This document shows positions 1-5,764 of a DNA stretch of 5,902 nucleotides, piece by piece. The translations under genes and the position numbers were made by a program. Position 1 is the first letter of the stretch. Each line of letters begins with the position of its first letter. The notes beneath the pieces are model-generated. The model searched no databases. It was given only the letters and a program-made list of their open reading frames with translations, and was not told where the DNA came from. The stretch is from Flavobacteriales bacterium (GTDB lineage Bacteria; Bacteroidota; Bacteroidia; Flavobacteriales; UA16). The DNA lies in contig JAURKF010000036.1 of NCBI GenBank assembly GCA_030831885.1, forward strand, positions 1-5,902. Reading direction: 5' to 3'.

Positions 1-509
1 ATCATTCGCTCGGTCTCACGCTGCACATTGCCACATTGGCCCTTGGTATTGCATTCACTATGTCACAACATGCTGGCTGGAAATACATGTCTGAGCGCGG
101 CCTAGGCTTTACAATTACTCAAAATGAACAAGGCCTTTCATCCTATCGCTGGAATACACTAGGTAAGCTCACCGGCGAATATGGCTCGGATTATTGGTTC
201 GAAATGAATAACGAACGGTTGGTCAAAGAGGGAAATGATTATTATAAGCCCAGCGACCCTTCCAAAGCGGTTACTAATACGGTTATGACTACCTTCAATG
301 CTTTCGGGGCTATGCTGAGTGTAGTTATTTACGTTCATATTATTCACCTTGCTTTCGGGCTTATCTACCTCATTGTAAATACCATTCGTATTGCCAAGGG
401 CCGTATTAATCGCGACAACACTCTGAGTATTTACATCAGCGGAATGTATTGGCATTTCCTGGGTGGTCTTTGGCTTTACTTGTTCTACTTCCTTTTCTTC
501 CTTTTCTAA
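1..509 (+). CDS. Cytochrome c (heme-copper) oxidase subunit III, first copy, 5'-truncated by window edge
   Basis: This is the C-terminal part (168 residues) of a subunit III of an aa3/bo3-type terminal oxidase, an inner-membrane protein that packs against subunit I. The reading frame is open from base 3, so the gene starts upstream of the window; the TTG at 36 lies inside the coding region. The family signature is the last helix, YWHFLGGLWLYLF, close to the usual YWHFxDxxW; here the Asp is Gly. Before it, VIYVHIIHLAFG takes the place of the usual TGxHGxHxxGG helix. Between the GWKYMSERGLGF segment and that helix lies an expansion of roughly 50-60 polar residues, where ordinary subunits III have about 15. 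By family topology this loop faces the periplasm. A second, different subunit III follows. In related genomes a heme farnesyltransferase gene (ctaB) often precedes this gene; that is inference here. Confidence 0.9.
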   Translation, partial: HSLGLTLHIATLALGIAFTMSQHAGWKYMSERGLGFTITQNEQGLSSYRWNTLGKLTGEYGSDYWFEMNNERLVKEGNDYYKPSDPSKAVTNTVMTTFNAFGAMLSVVIYVHIIHLAFGLIYLIVNTIRIAKGRINRDNTLSIYISGMYWHFLGGLWLYLFYFLFFLF

Positions 510-668
510 ACTTATTTAGAAACGATTTAAACTAGTAGCCAACACCAGTATTTACGGGGATTCCAGAGACAATTAGCATGTTTCCCAACAACCGGTGTCA
601 ATTTTTTTAACATGGCCGCCTGTCGAAGGCGATTTGATTAGTAAACTTGCGCCAAATTTTCAATTCGT
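510..668 (+). other. Intergenic leader between the two subunit III genes, with possible RNA structure
   Basis: This is the longest gap in the oxidase block and contains no credible ORF. Seen directly: ACACC (542-546) can pair with GGTGT (594-598), enclosing GGGA (557-560) and TCCC (583-586). The structure is followed three bases later by seven T residues (602-608). A compact hairpin, CGCCT-GTCGA-AGGCG (617-631), follows. A one-mismatch version of the Bacteroidota -7 box (TAAACTTG, 642-649) sits 19 bases before the next ATG, but no matching -33 box is evident. Together these could mark a partial terminator or attenuator and a new promoter before the second subunit III. The outer stem is short with a wide loop, so the evidence is weak. 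Confidence 0.25.
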
Positions 669-1727
669 ATGGCAGGACAGGCTCAAGCGGTAAGCAAAGA
701 CCAATTGTGGAGTGGCGGACAGTCACCTTTCGGCATCAGCTATGGAAAAATGATGATGTGGTATTTCCTTGTTTCGGATGCTTTGACGTTCGGAGGATTG
801 CTTACTGCATACGGTGTTATTCGCCACGGTTCGGCCGATTTGTGGCCCGTTGGTGAGCAGGTATTCGAATCGCTACCTATGCTGCATGGAAGCTATCCGC
901 TCATTTATGTCGCATTGATGACATTCATCCTTATTATTTCTTCAGTAACCATGGTACTTGCTGTTGAAGCAGGTCATAGAATGGATAAAGCTGGTGTTAT
1001 TAAATGGATGGGCTATACCGTATTGGGTGGTTTCTTCTTCCTGGGCTCGCAGGCTTGGGAATGGTCGCACTTTATCCATGGTTCCGGCGGAGGTTTTCAG
1101 TTGAGCGCTCCCATGACTGTAGCCGCGATGGATGATCACAATCAACCCATGGCTATGGAGCTTTCCGGCGGAACATGGGTGCACATGACTTCCGATTTAG
1201 GACACGCCTATGAGCACGCTCTTGAGCATGGCGACCATCTTGAAATTGCTAACGGAAAACTCATCGTCACACCAGCTCACCACGATAATCATGATGCACA
1301 CGGGCACGATGCACATGCTGAAGCACACGCTGCAGGTCCTCAGGAATACCCATTAGAAATTGTGCTTAACAAATACACCCTTGAACACAAGGACGGTAAG
1401 GACATACGCAAAATGACAGTAACCGGTGAAGAAGCCGAAAAAATCATGAAGAATATGGCCTCGAATACGCTTGTATTCGGCGCTAATCTTTCGAAAAACG
1501 AATACGCTGTTCAGCAGCAATATGCTAACTTCTTCTTCTTCATCACCGGATTTCACGGATTTCACGTTCTTCAAGGAGTAATAATCAACCTAATCATTTT
1601 CATAATGGCTGTTCGTGGCGTGTTTGAACGTCGAGGTCACTATGAGATGGTAGAAAAAGTAGGTTTGTTTTGGCACTTCGTAGATTTGGTATGGGTATTC
1701 GTATTCACCTTTTTCTACCTCGTATAA
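669..1727 (+). CDS. ctaE: Cytochrome c oxidase subunit III, second copy, with large His-rich periplasmic loop
   Basis: Subunit III of the respiratory cytochrome c oxidase, 352 residues, inner membrane. Five hydrophobic segments are visible, at about 28-52, 76-99, 113-133, 285-316 and 331-352, matching the five-helix form of the family. Signature motifs are SQAWEW (127-132), TGFHGFHVLQG (293-303) and LFWHFVDLVWVFVFTFFY near the C-terminus. Between helices 3 and 4 is an insertion of about 150 residues where most homologues have around 15. Residues 172-220 of it carry 12 histidines, including HHDNHDAHGHDAH. By known family topology this loop is on the periplasmic side. Some expansion here is, as far as I recall, usual in Bacteroidota; the histidine density may not be. 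ATG 669 is the only in-frame ATG after the upstream stop at 642. Subunit IV follows 36 bases downstream. Confidence 0.95.
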   Translation: MAGQAQAVSKDQLWSGGQSPFGISYGKMMMWYFLVSDALTFGGLLTAYGVIRHGSADLWPVGEQVFESLPMLHGSYPLIYVALMTFILIISSVTMVLAVEAGHRMDKAGVIKWMGYTVLGGFFFLGSQAWEWSHFIHGSGGGFQLSAPMTVAAMDDHNQPMAMELSGGTWVHMTSDLGHAYEHALEHGDHLEIANGKLIVTPAHHDNHDAHGHDAHAEAHAAGPQEYPLEIVLNKYTLEHKDGKDIRKMTVTGEEAEKIMKNMASNTLVFGANLSKNEYAVQQQYANFFFFITGFHGFHVLQGVIINLIIFIMAVRGVFERRGHYEMVEKVGLFWHFVDLVWVFVFTFFYLV

Positions 1728-1763
1728 AAGATTTTCAATTCAAGTAAGATAACTCGTACAACC

Positions 1764-2141
1764 ATGGAAAGAGACGATTTGATTGTAAACGACAGCTACT
1801 CTATCAACGCTCGTCATAGCGAAGAGGAAGGTAAGAAAATTCGTAAAAAATTATATATGGTTACGGTAATCCTTACCGTAGTGACCATATTTGAGATTTT
1901 CATGGGGGTATATTTCAAGCGAAATGGCACCTTCACTTGGGAAACGATTAAATTGCTCTTTATCGTCCTCACGCTTGTAAAGGCTGCTTACATCGTACTC
2001 ATCTTTATGCACCTTGGTGACGAAAGGAAAAATTTGAAGTATGTAGTGCTCCTGCCCTATGCGCTGTTCATCTTGTACTTAATTTTTATCGGACTTTACG
2101 AAGGTCTATCCGTTCAGGATTTGAACAATACCTTCCGTTAA
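1764..2141 (+). CDS. Cytochrome c oxidase subunit IV (prokaryotic COX4/CtaF/CyoD-type)
   Basis: Small membrane subunit of the oxidase, 125 residues. In this family it stabilises the subunit I/III complex and has no cofactor of its own. Three hydrophobic segments are visible at about 31-50, 62-83 and 92-112. The second contains LVKAAYIVLIFMHLGDE, the family's most recognisable stretch (KAxxVxxxFMHLxxE), with the third helix starting directly after it. The N-terminus is a charged cytoplasmic tail of about 28 residues, somewhat longer than in many homologues. The ATG at 1764 is chosen because the charged tail and first helix follow directly; no Shine-Dalgarno-like sequence precedes it, as is normal in Bacteroidota. 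It lies 36 bases after subunit III and 4 bases before the SCO-like gene, so co-transcription is likely. Confidence 0.93.
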   Translation: MERDDLIVNDSYSINARHSEEEGKKIRKKLYMVTVILTVVTIFEIFMGVYFKRNGTFTWETIKLLFIVLTLVKAAYIVLIFMHLGDERKNLKYVVLLPYALFILYLIFIGLYEGLSVQDLNNTFR

Positions 2142-2145
2142 GAAT

Positions 2146-2841
2146 ATGTCGACTCGTTCGAAATGGAAAAAGTATATTGGCTTGGCCGGTATACTTTTTT
2201 TGTTTCCACTTGCTTGGCTGCTTTTCTTCGGTGTATTTAGCAAACACAATTTCAAGACATTACCTTACGTAGGTCCGGAAAACAACCTTGCTGAAGATCC
2301 GCATTATCGTATTCCGGATTTCGCTTTTGCTGATGAAAACGGCACTACTATTACACGCGATTCCATGTTGGGCAAAGTGTGGGTAGCGGCGTGCTATTCT
2401 ACCGCAGACGAACACATATCTCAAATTACAGAACGGTTGCTGAATATCAATTTCAAATACCGAAGCGAACCCGACATTGCGATACTTGTTTTTTCTAGTC
2501 AATGTGACAAGGATACGCCTGCGACGACTAAGGCCTATGTCGAAAAGAACACGCAATACAATGCATTCCCGGGGAAATGGAAATTTCTTACAGGTAATCA
2601 AGAGGCTATGCAATCGTTCATACGCAACGGACTCCTCATCGAAGACCGCTCGAATGAAGCAATATTCAAGCTTATTGATGCAAACGGACACATTCGCGGG
2701 GAATATGGCAATACGGAATATCACTTTCTGGGAGGAGGTGGCGATTCGATACCGGGTATGGTTCAGGATATTGCCTTGCTAAAAAAAGAAATTGACGTTC
2801 GACGTTATAATGAACGAAAAAAGAATGAATCGGATCATTAA
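2146..2841 (+). CDS. SCO1/SenC-fold protein lacking the copper ligands (degenerate SCO paralogue)
   Basis: Membrane-anchored periplasmic protein of 231 residues. A single hydrophobic segment (about 10-30) is followed by a thioredoxin/SCO-like domain. The fold is recognised from IPDFAFADENG (57-67), the GKVWVAACYST strand (76-86), WKFLTG (145-150), and FKLIDANGHIRGEYGNT (174-190). Each of these lines up with the next gene, a regular SCO. The copper site is absent: the region that should carry CxxxC reads STADEHISQ, apparently about four residues shorter, and the ligand His aligns with Asn170. The only cysteines are C83 and C120. It therefore probably does not bind copper in the SCO manner; a structural, redox or partner role in oxidase assembly is inference. 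The start ATG is 4 bases after the subunit IV stop. The 3' end overlaps the next gene by 17 bases. Confidence 0.85.
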   Translation: MSTRSKWKKYIGLAGILFLFPLAWLLFFGVFSKHNFKTLPYVGPENNLAEDPHYRIPDFAFADENGTTITRDSMLGKVWVAACYSTADEHISQITERLLNINFKYRSEPDIAILVFSSQCDKDTPATTKAYVEKNTQYNAFPGKWKFLTGNQEAMQSFIRNGLLIEDRSNEAIFKLIDANGHIRGEYGNTEYHFLGGGGDSIPGMVQDIALLKKEIDVRRYNERKKNESDH

Positions 2842-3550
2842 ATGCGGACTTTTATGTGCAACACTTGTATTCTTTGCTGCATGTAACAACAATCCCGACC
2901 CGAGTGCTTCACAAGCTCAGAAGAAATTGCCATTCTTTGGTGAGTTCGATGTCGATGTAATATCTCTGCCCGATGGTTCGCAGCGCGCCGACACGCTTTA
3001 TTACCCAATCCCGAAATTTAGTTTCATCAATCAGGATAGTGCGTTTATCACCCAATCGAATTACTCCGGTTTCATCACGATTGTCGATTTCTTTTTTACA
3101 GAGTGCCCAACCATTTGTCCCATGATGAGCGCACAAATGGTGAGGCTTCAAGACAAATTCAAAAAAGAAAATCCTGAATTACCTATTCGCTTTCTTTCAT
3201 TTTCTGTAAAACCGGAATCTGACATTCCTGAAAAACTGCGACTGTATGCCGAGAGGATAGGCGCCGATCTTGAACACTGGAATTTCCTGACAGGCAAACC
3301 AGCCGACATCTATGATTTGGCTCAGCGCGGATTTCTGCTTACTGCTTTTCCTTCAGATACTGCTCAGGGCGGCATATTCCATACGGATAAAGTAACCCTA
3401 CTCGACCGCCAATTGCGCATACGCGGATATTATGATGGCACATCCACAGCCAGCATGAACAGCTTGTATGCCGATGCCCAATTTCTCACCAACGAACCGA
3501 CACCACAATGGAAGCTTCAATGCGCAAAAACGACAAGAAAGCCAAATTAA
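2825..3550 (+). CDS. sco1: SCO1/SenC family copper chaperone lipoprotein for cytochrome c oxidase assembly
   Basis: Periplasmic SCO-family protein, 241 residues from this start. The family delivers copper, or a reducing thiol, to the CuA centre of oxidase subunit II. The N-terminus is a lipoprotein signal ending in the lipobox FAAC, with Cys20 as the lipidated residue. The domain shows IPKFSFINQDS, then FFFTECPTICPMM with both copper cysteines (C94, C98), WNFLTG, and GIFHTDKVTLLD with the ligand His186. It thus has the full CxxxC plus His set that its upstream paralogue lacks. ATG 2825 is preferred because it gives a compact lipoprotein signal and follows a purine-rich stretch (GAACGAAAAAAGA). 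ATG 2810 would add MNEKR and is possible. A TTG at 2792 is unlikely. The start lies inside the preceding gene and the end overlaps the DUF420 gene, which suggests translational coupling. Confidence 0.93.
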   Translation: MNRIIKCGLLCATLVFFAACNNNPDPSASQAQKKLPFFGEFDVDVISLPDGSQRADTLYYPIPKFSFINQDSAFITQSNYSGFITIVDFFFTECPTICPMMSAQMVRLQDKFKKENPELPIRFLSFSVKPESDIPEKLRLYAERIGADLEHWNFLTGKPADIYDLAQRGFLLTAFPSDTAQGGIFHTDKVTLLDRQLRIRGYYDGTSTASMNSLYADAQFLTNEPTPQWKLQCAKTTRKPN

Positions 3551-4047
3551 TAATCTGGTTTTTTTCGATTGCTGTATTTCTTGTGATTGTTTCACTGAAA
3601 TACATTCACGTAGATGCGGATCTCGGGTTTGACCCGCATCTTTTTGCAACCGCCAACGCCTTCACGAATGGCACGGTTGCCATACTCCTTGTGGCAGCGC
3701 TCGTGGCAGTGAAACGAAAAAACTTTTCAACCCACAAACGACTGATGCTCTCGGCCATGGTGCTGTCTTTCATTTTTCTCATTAGTTATGTCGCCCACCA
3801 TATGCTAACAGGCGACACTGTTTACCCCAAAGAAGCACCCATGCGGGGCTTTTATATCCTCGTTCTTATCACCCATATTGTGCTTGCAGCTGTAATACTG
3901 CCATTCATTCTGTTCACAGCATACCGCGGACTGACAGCCGATTTCAACGCACACAAGAAAATAGCACGCATCACTTGGCCTATCTGGCTCTATGTCGCAA
4001 TTAGCGGGGTAATTGTTTATTGGATGATTAGTCCATATTACACATAA
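3508..4047 (+). CDS. DUF420 family membrane protein, probable oxidase assembly factor (CtaM/YozB-like)
   Basis: Integral membrane protein of 179 residues with five hydrophobic segments, at about 12-31, 47-68, 80-100, 115-138 and 155-174. DUF420 is recognised from the C-terminal half: VYPKEAPMRGFYILVLITHIVLA (split across 105-127), then FNAHKKIARITWPIWLYV and GVIVYWM. Histidines at 76, 97, 98, 123 and 149 lie at or near helix ends, as usual in the family. From memory, the DUF420 members CtaM/YozB of Firmicutes are needed for an active aa3-type oxidase, which fits this position directly after subunits III-IV and SCO. The role here is inferred from family and context. The start may be ATG 3508, overlapping sco1 by 43 bases, or ATG 3520 (MRKNDKK), overlapping by 31; both leave the first helix intact. 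Confidence 0.9.
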   Translation: MEASMRKNDKKAKLIIWFFSIAVFLVIVSLKYIHVDADLGFDPHLFATANAFTNGTVAILLVAALVAVKRKNFSTHKRLMLSAMVLSFIFLISYVAHHMLTGDTVYPKEAPMRGFYILVLITHIVLAAVILPFILFTAYRGLTADFNAHKKIARITWPIWLYVAISGVIVYWMISPYYT

Positions 4048-4075
4048 AATAATCTGTGTCGATTGAACACCTCAT

Positions 4076-4083
4076 TATCTTTG
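4076..4083 (+). promoter_or_regulatory. Possible Bacteroidota -7 promoter box (TATCTTTG) just before the CxxC gene
   Basis: TATCTTTG matches the Bacteroidota -7 consensus TAnnTTTG exactly. It ends only 4 bases before the ATG at 4088, so a transcript from it would start at or about the start codon and be leaderless. No clear TTTG or TTG lies 19-21 bases upstream; the TTG at 4063-4065 is too close. It may therefore be chance. Confidence 0.25.
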
Positions 4084-4087
4084 GACT

Positions 4088-4330
4088 ATGAAAAGGATTC
4101 TTCCCTTAACACTTTTTTTCGCTCTGGTTATCTGCTTGCAGTCCATCTCGCTGGCTCAATGTGCTATGTGTAAGGCAACGGCAGAAAGCGCAACTGAGAA
4201 TATTGATAAAGGTATCGGAGAAGGCCTCAACGCCGGAATTATCTACCTGATGGTGATTCCCTATGTTTTGATAGCAACAGTAGCCTTGGTTTTCTTCAGA
4301 AAAAAAATCATGGCCTTTTTTCGTTCCTAA
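4088..4330 (+). CDS. Small secreted/membrane protein with CxxC motif, oxidase-cluster associated
   Basis: Protein of 80 residues, function unknown. Residues 1-24 form a signal peptide (MKR, a hydrophobic core, then SLAQ). The mature part would begin at or beside a CAMCKA motif (C25, C28). A short polar stretch with acidic residues follows (31-45), then one transmembrane helix (about 48-70) and a basic tail RKKIMAFFRS, which predicts N-terminus out and C-terminus in. The -1 Gln before C25 is not a good lipobox, so C25 and C28 are more likely a thiol pair than a lipidation site. I recall similar small CAMC-type proteins following DUF420 genes in Bacteroidota oxidase clusters. Position next to SCO and DUF420 suggests a role in copper or thiol handling during oxidase assembly, but this is inference. 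ATG 4088 is the only sensible start: the next Met (55) is inside the helix. Confidence 0.8.
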   Translation: MKRILPLTLFFALVICLQSISLAQCAMCKATAESATENIDKGIGEGLNAGIIYLMVIPYVLIATVALVFFRKKIMAFFRS

Positions 4331-4360
4331 CTCAGAACGAACGCAGCAAATCCTTTTTGC
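4320..4360 (+). terminator. Weak candidate terminator overlapping the end of the CxxC gene
   Basis: TTCGTTC (4320-4326) and GAACGAA (4335-4341) form a perfect 7-base stem with an 8-base loop that contains the stop codon. A short stem GCAAA (4346-4350)/TTTGC (4356-4360) follows, with a T run at 4354-4358. No uninterrupted T tract follows the first stem directly, so intrinsic termination here is only a possibility. It would fit the functional break between oxidase genes and the OmpA-type gene. Confidence 0.3.
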
Positions 4361-4428
4361 ATTCTTTAGTTCATTGAACGGCAATATTTCCTATTTTAGC
4401 ACCTAACTAATGAATTAACTATGCCGCA

Positions 4429-5169
4429 ATGAGGCCTTTCCAACTCAAATATTTCCTTTTGGTGGCTTGTGCTATGTCGCTGCAATTGGCGTTTGGTCAG
4501 TTTTTTCAGGAAATGAAAATCGATTCTGCGCAGGGTCCGGATAATGAAAATCAGCAAATGGAGATTTCAATTACCGACTTTAAATCGAAATTGTTTATGG
4601 ATGCGGATGTGATGGTGAAAGGTCTCAATCCCCGCAAAACGGTAGTCTTCAAAAACTTCACGGACTCCACGCTAATCATTAAAAACTACCGCATCTATAC
4701 CATTTCTGTTGTTAAAGAAGGGTACATGTATTATGCACACAAGTTTTGGCCATCAGAAGCAGATATTCATTACGAACGCATTGAACTCAAACCTCTTTCT
4801 GTCGGACTTAAAACAAGCATTGAGGATATTACATTCCTTGGCGATGAAACGCAACTCTACCACAAGTCGGTTCCGGCCCTCGAAGAATTGGTTCAATTTC
4901 TTACAATCAACCCTTCTGTGAAGATCTGTGTTATTGGCCACGCCAATTGTCCCGTTAACGAGGAAAAGAAGAATTCAGACGCCTACTATCGCCGTGCCTC
5001 CGAGAAACGAGCCGAGGCCGTTGTGGATTATCTCGTTCAACATGGCATTGCATCAGACAGACTTTCTACGCGTGGAATGGGAAGTAAGCAAATGCTCTAT
5101 CCTGACCCCCAAACTGAATGGCAGGTAAGTGCCAACCGACGCGTAGAGATTGAAGTTATTGGGCTGTAA
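4429..5169 (+). CDS. OmpA-family outer-membrane/peptidoglycan-associated protein
   Basis: Secreted protein of 246 residues. A signal peptide (1-23, ending AFG before QFF) precedes a region (about 45-120) that looks like an all-beta sandwich of the kind common before OmpA domains in Bacteroidota, with YTISVVKEGYMYYAHKF and then the linker IELKPLSVG. The C-terminal OmpA/MotB domain (about 130-246) shows ITFLGDETQLYHKS, ALEELVQFL, NPSVKICVIGHAN, RASEKRAEAVVDYLVQHGI, RLSTRGMGS and NRRVEIEV. The domain binds diaminopimelate in peptidoglycan through an Asp and an Arg. The Arg is present (R194 of EKRAEAV), but the Asp of the usual GHTD is Asn173 (GHANCP). Six extra residues or so follow that motif. 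The role is likely tethering or envelope structure. The start ATG 4429 gives a full signal peptide; a TATTTTAG sequence (4392-4399) is a one-mismatch -7 box. Confidence 0.9.
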   Translation: MRPFQLKYFLLVACAMSLQLAFGQFFQEMKIDSAQGPDNENQQMEISITDFKSKLFMDADVMVKGLNPRKTVVFKNFTDSTLIIKNYRIYTISVVKEGYMYYAHKFWPSEADIHYERIELKPLSVGLKTSIEDITFLGDETQLYHKSVPALEELVQFLTINPSVKICVIGHANCPVNEEKKNSDAYYRRASEKRAEAVVDYLVQHGIASDRLSTRGMGSKQMLYPDPQTEWQVSANRRVEIEVIGL

Positions 5170-5238
5170 ACTCTAAAGTTGTATTCCCGAGACTAGAATT
5201 TTGTTAATGAAGTTTCTTTTGTTCCCAGTTCTCAAAAC

Positions 5239-5628
5239 ATGAAACAGCACATTCTATTTCTCCTTATTTTCCTGACACCCTCTGTTCATTTCGCTCAGAA
5301 AAACACGAACCTTGCTTCTGTTGAAGTACTTTCTGCTGTAACCCAAAACGTGCTCGGATACAACGCCGGATACTACGTGGAGTTCAAAAATAACAGTGCA
5401 AAAGATGTTGATGGATTGAGATGGAAAGCGGACTTCTACGACAACTTCGGCGCGAAGAAGGGCATACGGGACGGACAATGGCAATCAGGAAATTTCATTA
5501 GTCCTATTGCTGTTGGTGACACAACAAAAGATTTGGAATCCGTATGGGTAGAAGGTGCCACCAAGGTAATTATTCGATTGGTGGAAGTGCACTGGACCGA
5601 CGGTACATCGAAGAAAGTAAAAGGCTAA
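5239..5628 (+). CDS. Small secreted protein of unknown function, FxLYD-like beta domain possible
   Basis: Protein of 129 residues with a clear signal peptide (MKQH, hydrophobic core to about 16, likely cleavage after HFAQ or just before it). The mature part of about 110 residues has alternating hydrophobic patterning typical of a single beta-sandwich: SVEVLSAVTQNV, YYVEFKNNSAKDVDGLRWKADFYDNFG, then SVWVEGATKVIIRLVEVHWTDG. The block of a strand, NNS, and a strand ending in DFYDxxG resembles FxLYD-type domains, which are usually extracytoplasmic. I do not recognise a specific family and assign no function. There are no cysteines in the mature protein and no membrane helix. It lies 69 bases after the OmpA-type gene and is followed by a likely terminator, so it may end that transcription unit. 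ATG 5239 is followed at once by the signal peptide. Confidence 0.75.
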   Translation: MKQHILFLLIFLTPSVHFAQKNTNLASVEVLSAVTQNVLGYNAGYYVEFKNNSAKDVDGLRWKADFYDNFGAKKGIRDGQWQSGNFISPIAVGDTTKDLESVWVEGATKVIIRLVEVHWTDGTSKKVKG

Positions 5629-5703
5629 AAGTTTCCCTCTGAAGGCCACCCAGCTATGCAACGCTATGCGATTTCGCATGAAGAAATAAGGTGATATAAA
5701 CCT

Positions 5704-5740
5704 TTTGGCTTAACTGATGTTTTTTAGCCAAATTCTTTTC
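5704..5740 (+). terminator. Candidate Rho-independent terminator
   Basis: TTTGGCT (5704-5710) pairs perfectly with AGCCAAA (5726-5732). Two further A-T pairs are possible inside after one T-T mismatch. A pyrimidine- and T-rich tract follows directly (TTCTTTTCTTCTCTCC). It lies 76 bases after the stop of the small secreted-protein gene and before the TolC-family start, which is where a terminator would be expected. Confidence 0.45.
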
Positions 5741-5748
5741 TTCTCTCC

Positions 5749-5756
5749 TAAGTTTG
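5749..5756 (+). promoter_or_regulatory. Candidate Bacteroidota promoter -7 box (TAAGTTTG) for the TolC-family gene
   Basis: TAAGTTTG matches TAnnTTTG exactly. A TTAG at 5724-5727, one mismatch from the -33 element TTTG, lies 21 bases upstream, within the usual spacing. The box ends 8 bases before the ATG at 5765, so the 5' leader would be only a few bases long. The preceding terminator-like hairpin supports a new transcription unit here. Confidence 0.4.
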
Positions 5757-5764
5757 TGCTTACT

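Noticed and set aside
36..38. TTG as start codon of the first gene
   Set aside because: The frame is open back to base 3 with hydrophobic helix residues (HSLGLTLHIATLAL), so this is internal to a truncated gene.
159..455. 98-codon open frame on the - strand
   Set aside because: It is antisense to the clear subunit III sequence and shows no family features.
647..856. 69-codon open frame on the + strand starting at TTG
   Set aside because: It overlaps subunit III in another frame; the 669 frame carries the conserved residues.
2260..2724. 154-codon open frame on the - strand
   Set aside because: It lies wholly antisense to the SCO-like gene, its product has no recognisable domain, and the + strand product aligns with the SCO family.
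2792..2794. TTG start for the SCO lipoprotein
   Set aside because: Two ATGs follow shortly (2810, 2825), and the lipoprotein signal is best formed from 2825.
4025..4330. CxxC protein as a lipoprotein with C25 as the lipidated cysteine
   Set aside because: The residues before C25 are LAQ; Gln at -1 does not fit a lipobox, and the downstream helix already anchors the protein.
5199..5221. TTTTG (5199-5203) and TTCTTTTG (5214-5221) as -33/-7 boxes for the 5239 gene
   Set aside because: The spacing is about 10 bases instead of 19-21, and the second box lacks the TA.
5653..5679. Repeat of GCTATGC (5653-5659, 5663-5669) and hairpin ATGCG-ATTT-CGCAT (5666-5679)
   Set aside because: The elements are short and there is no T tract after the stem. 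They could be chance or a minor part of the 3' untranslated region; the hairpin at 5704 is a better terminator.
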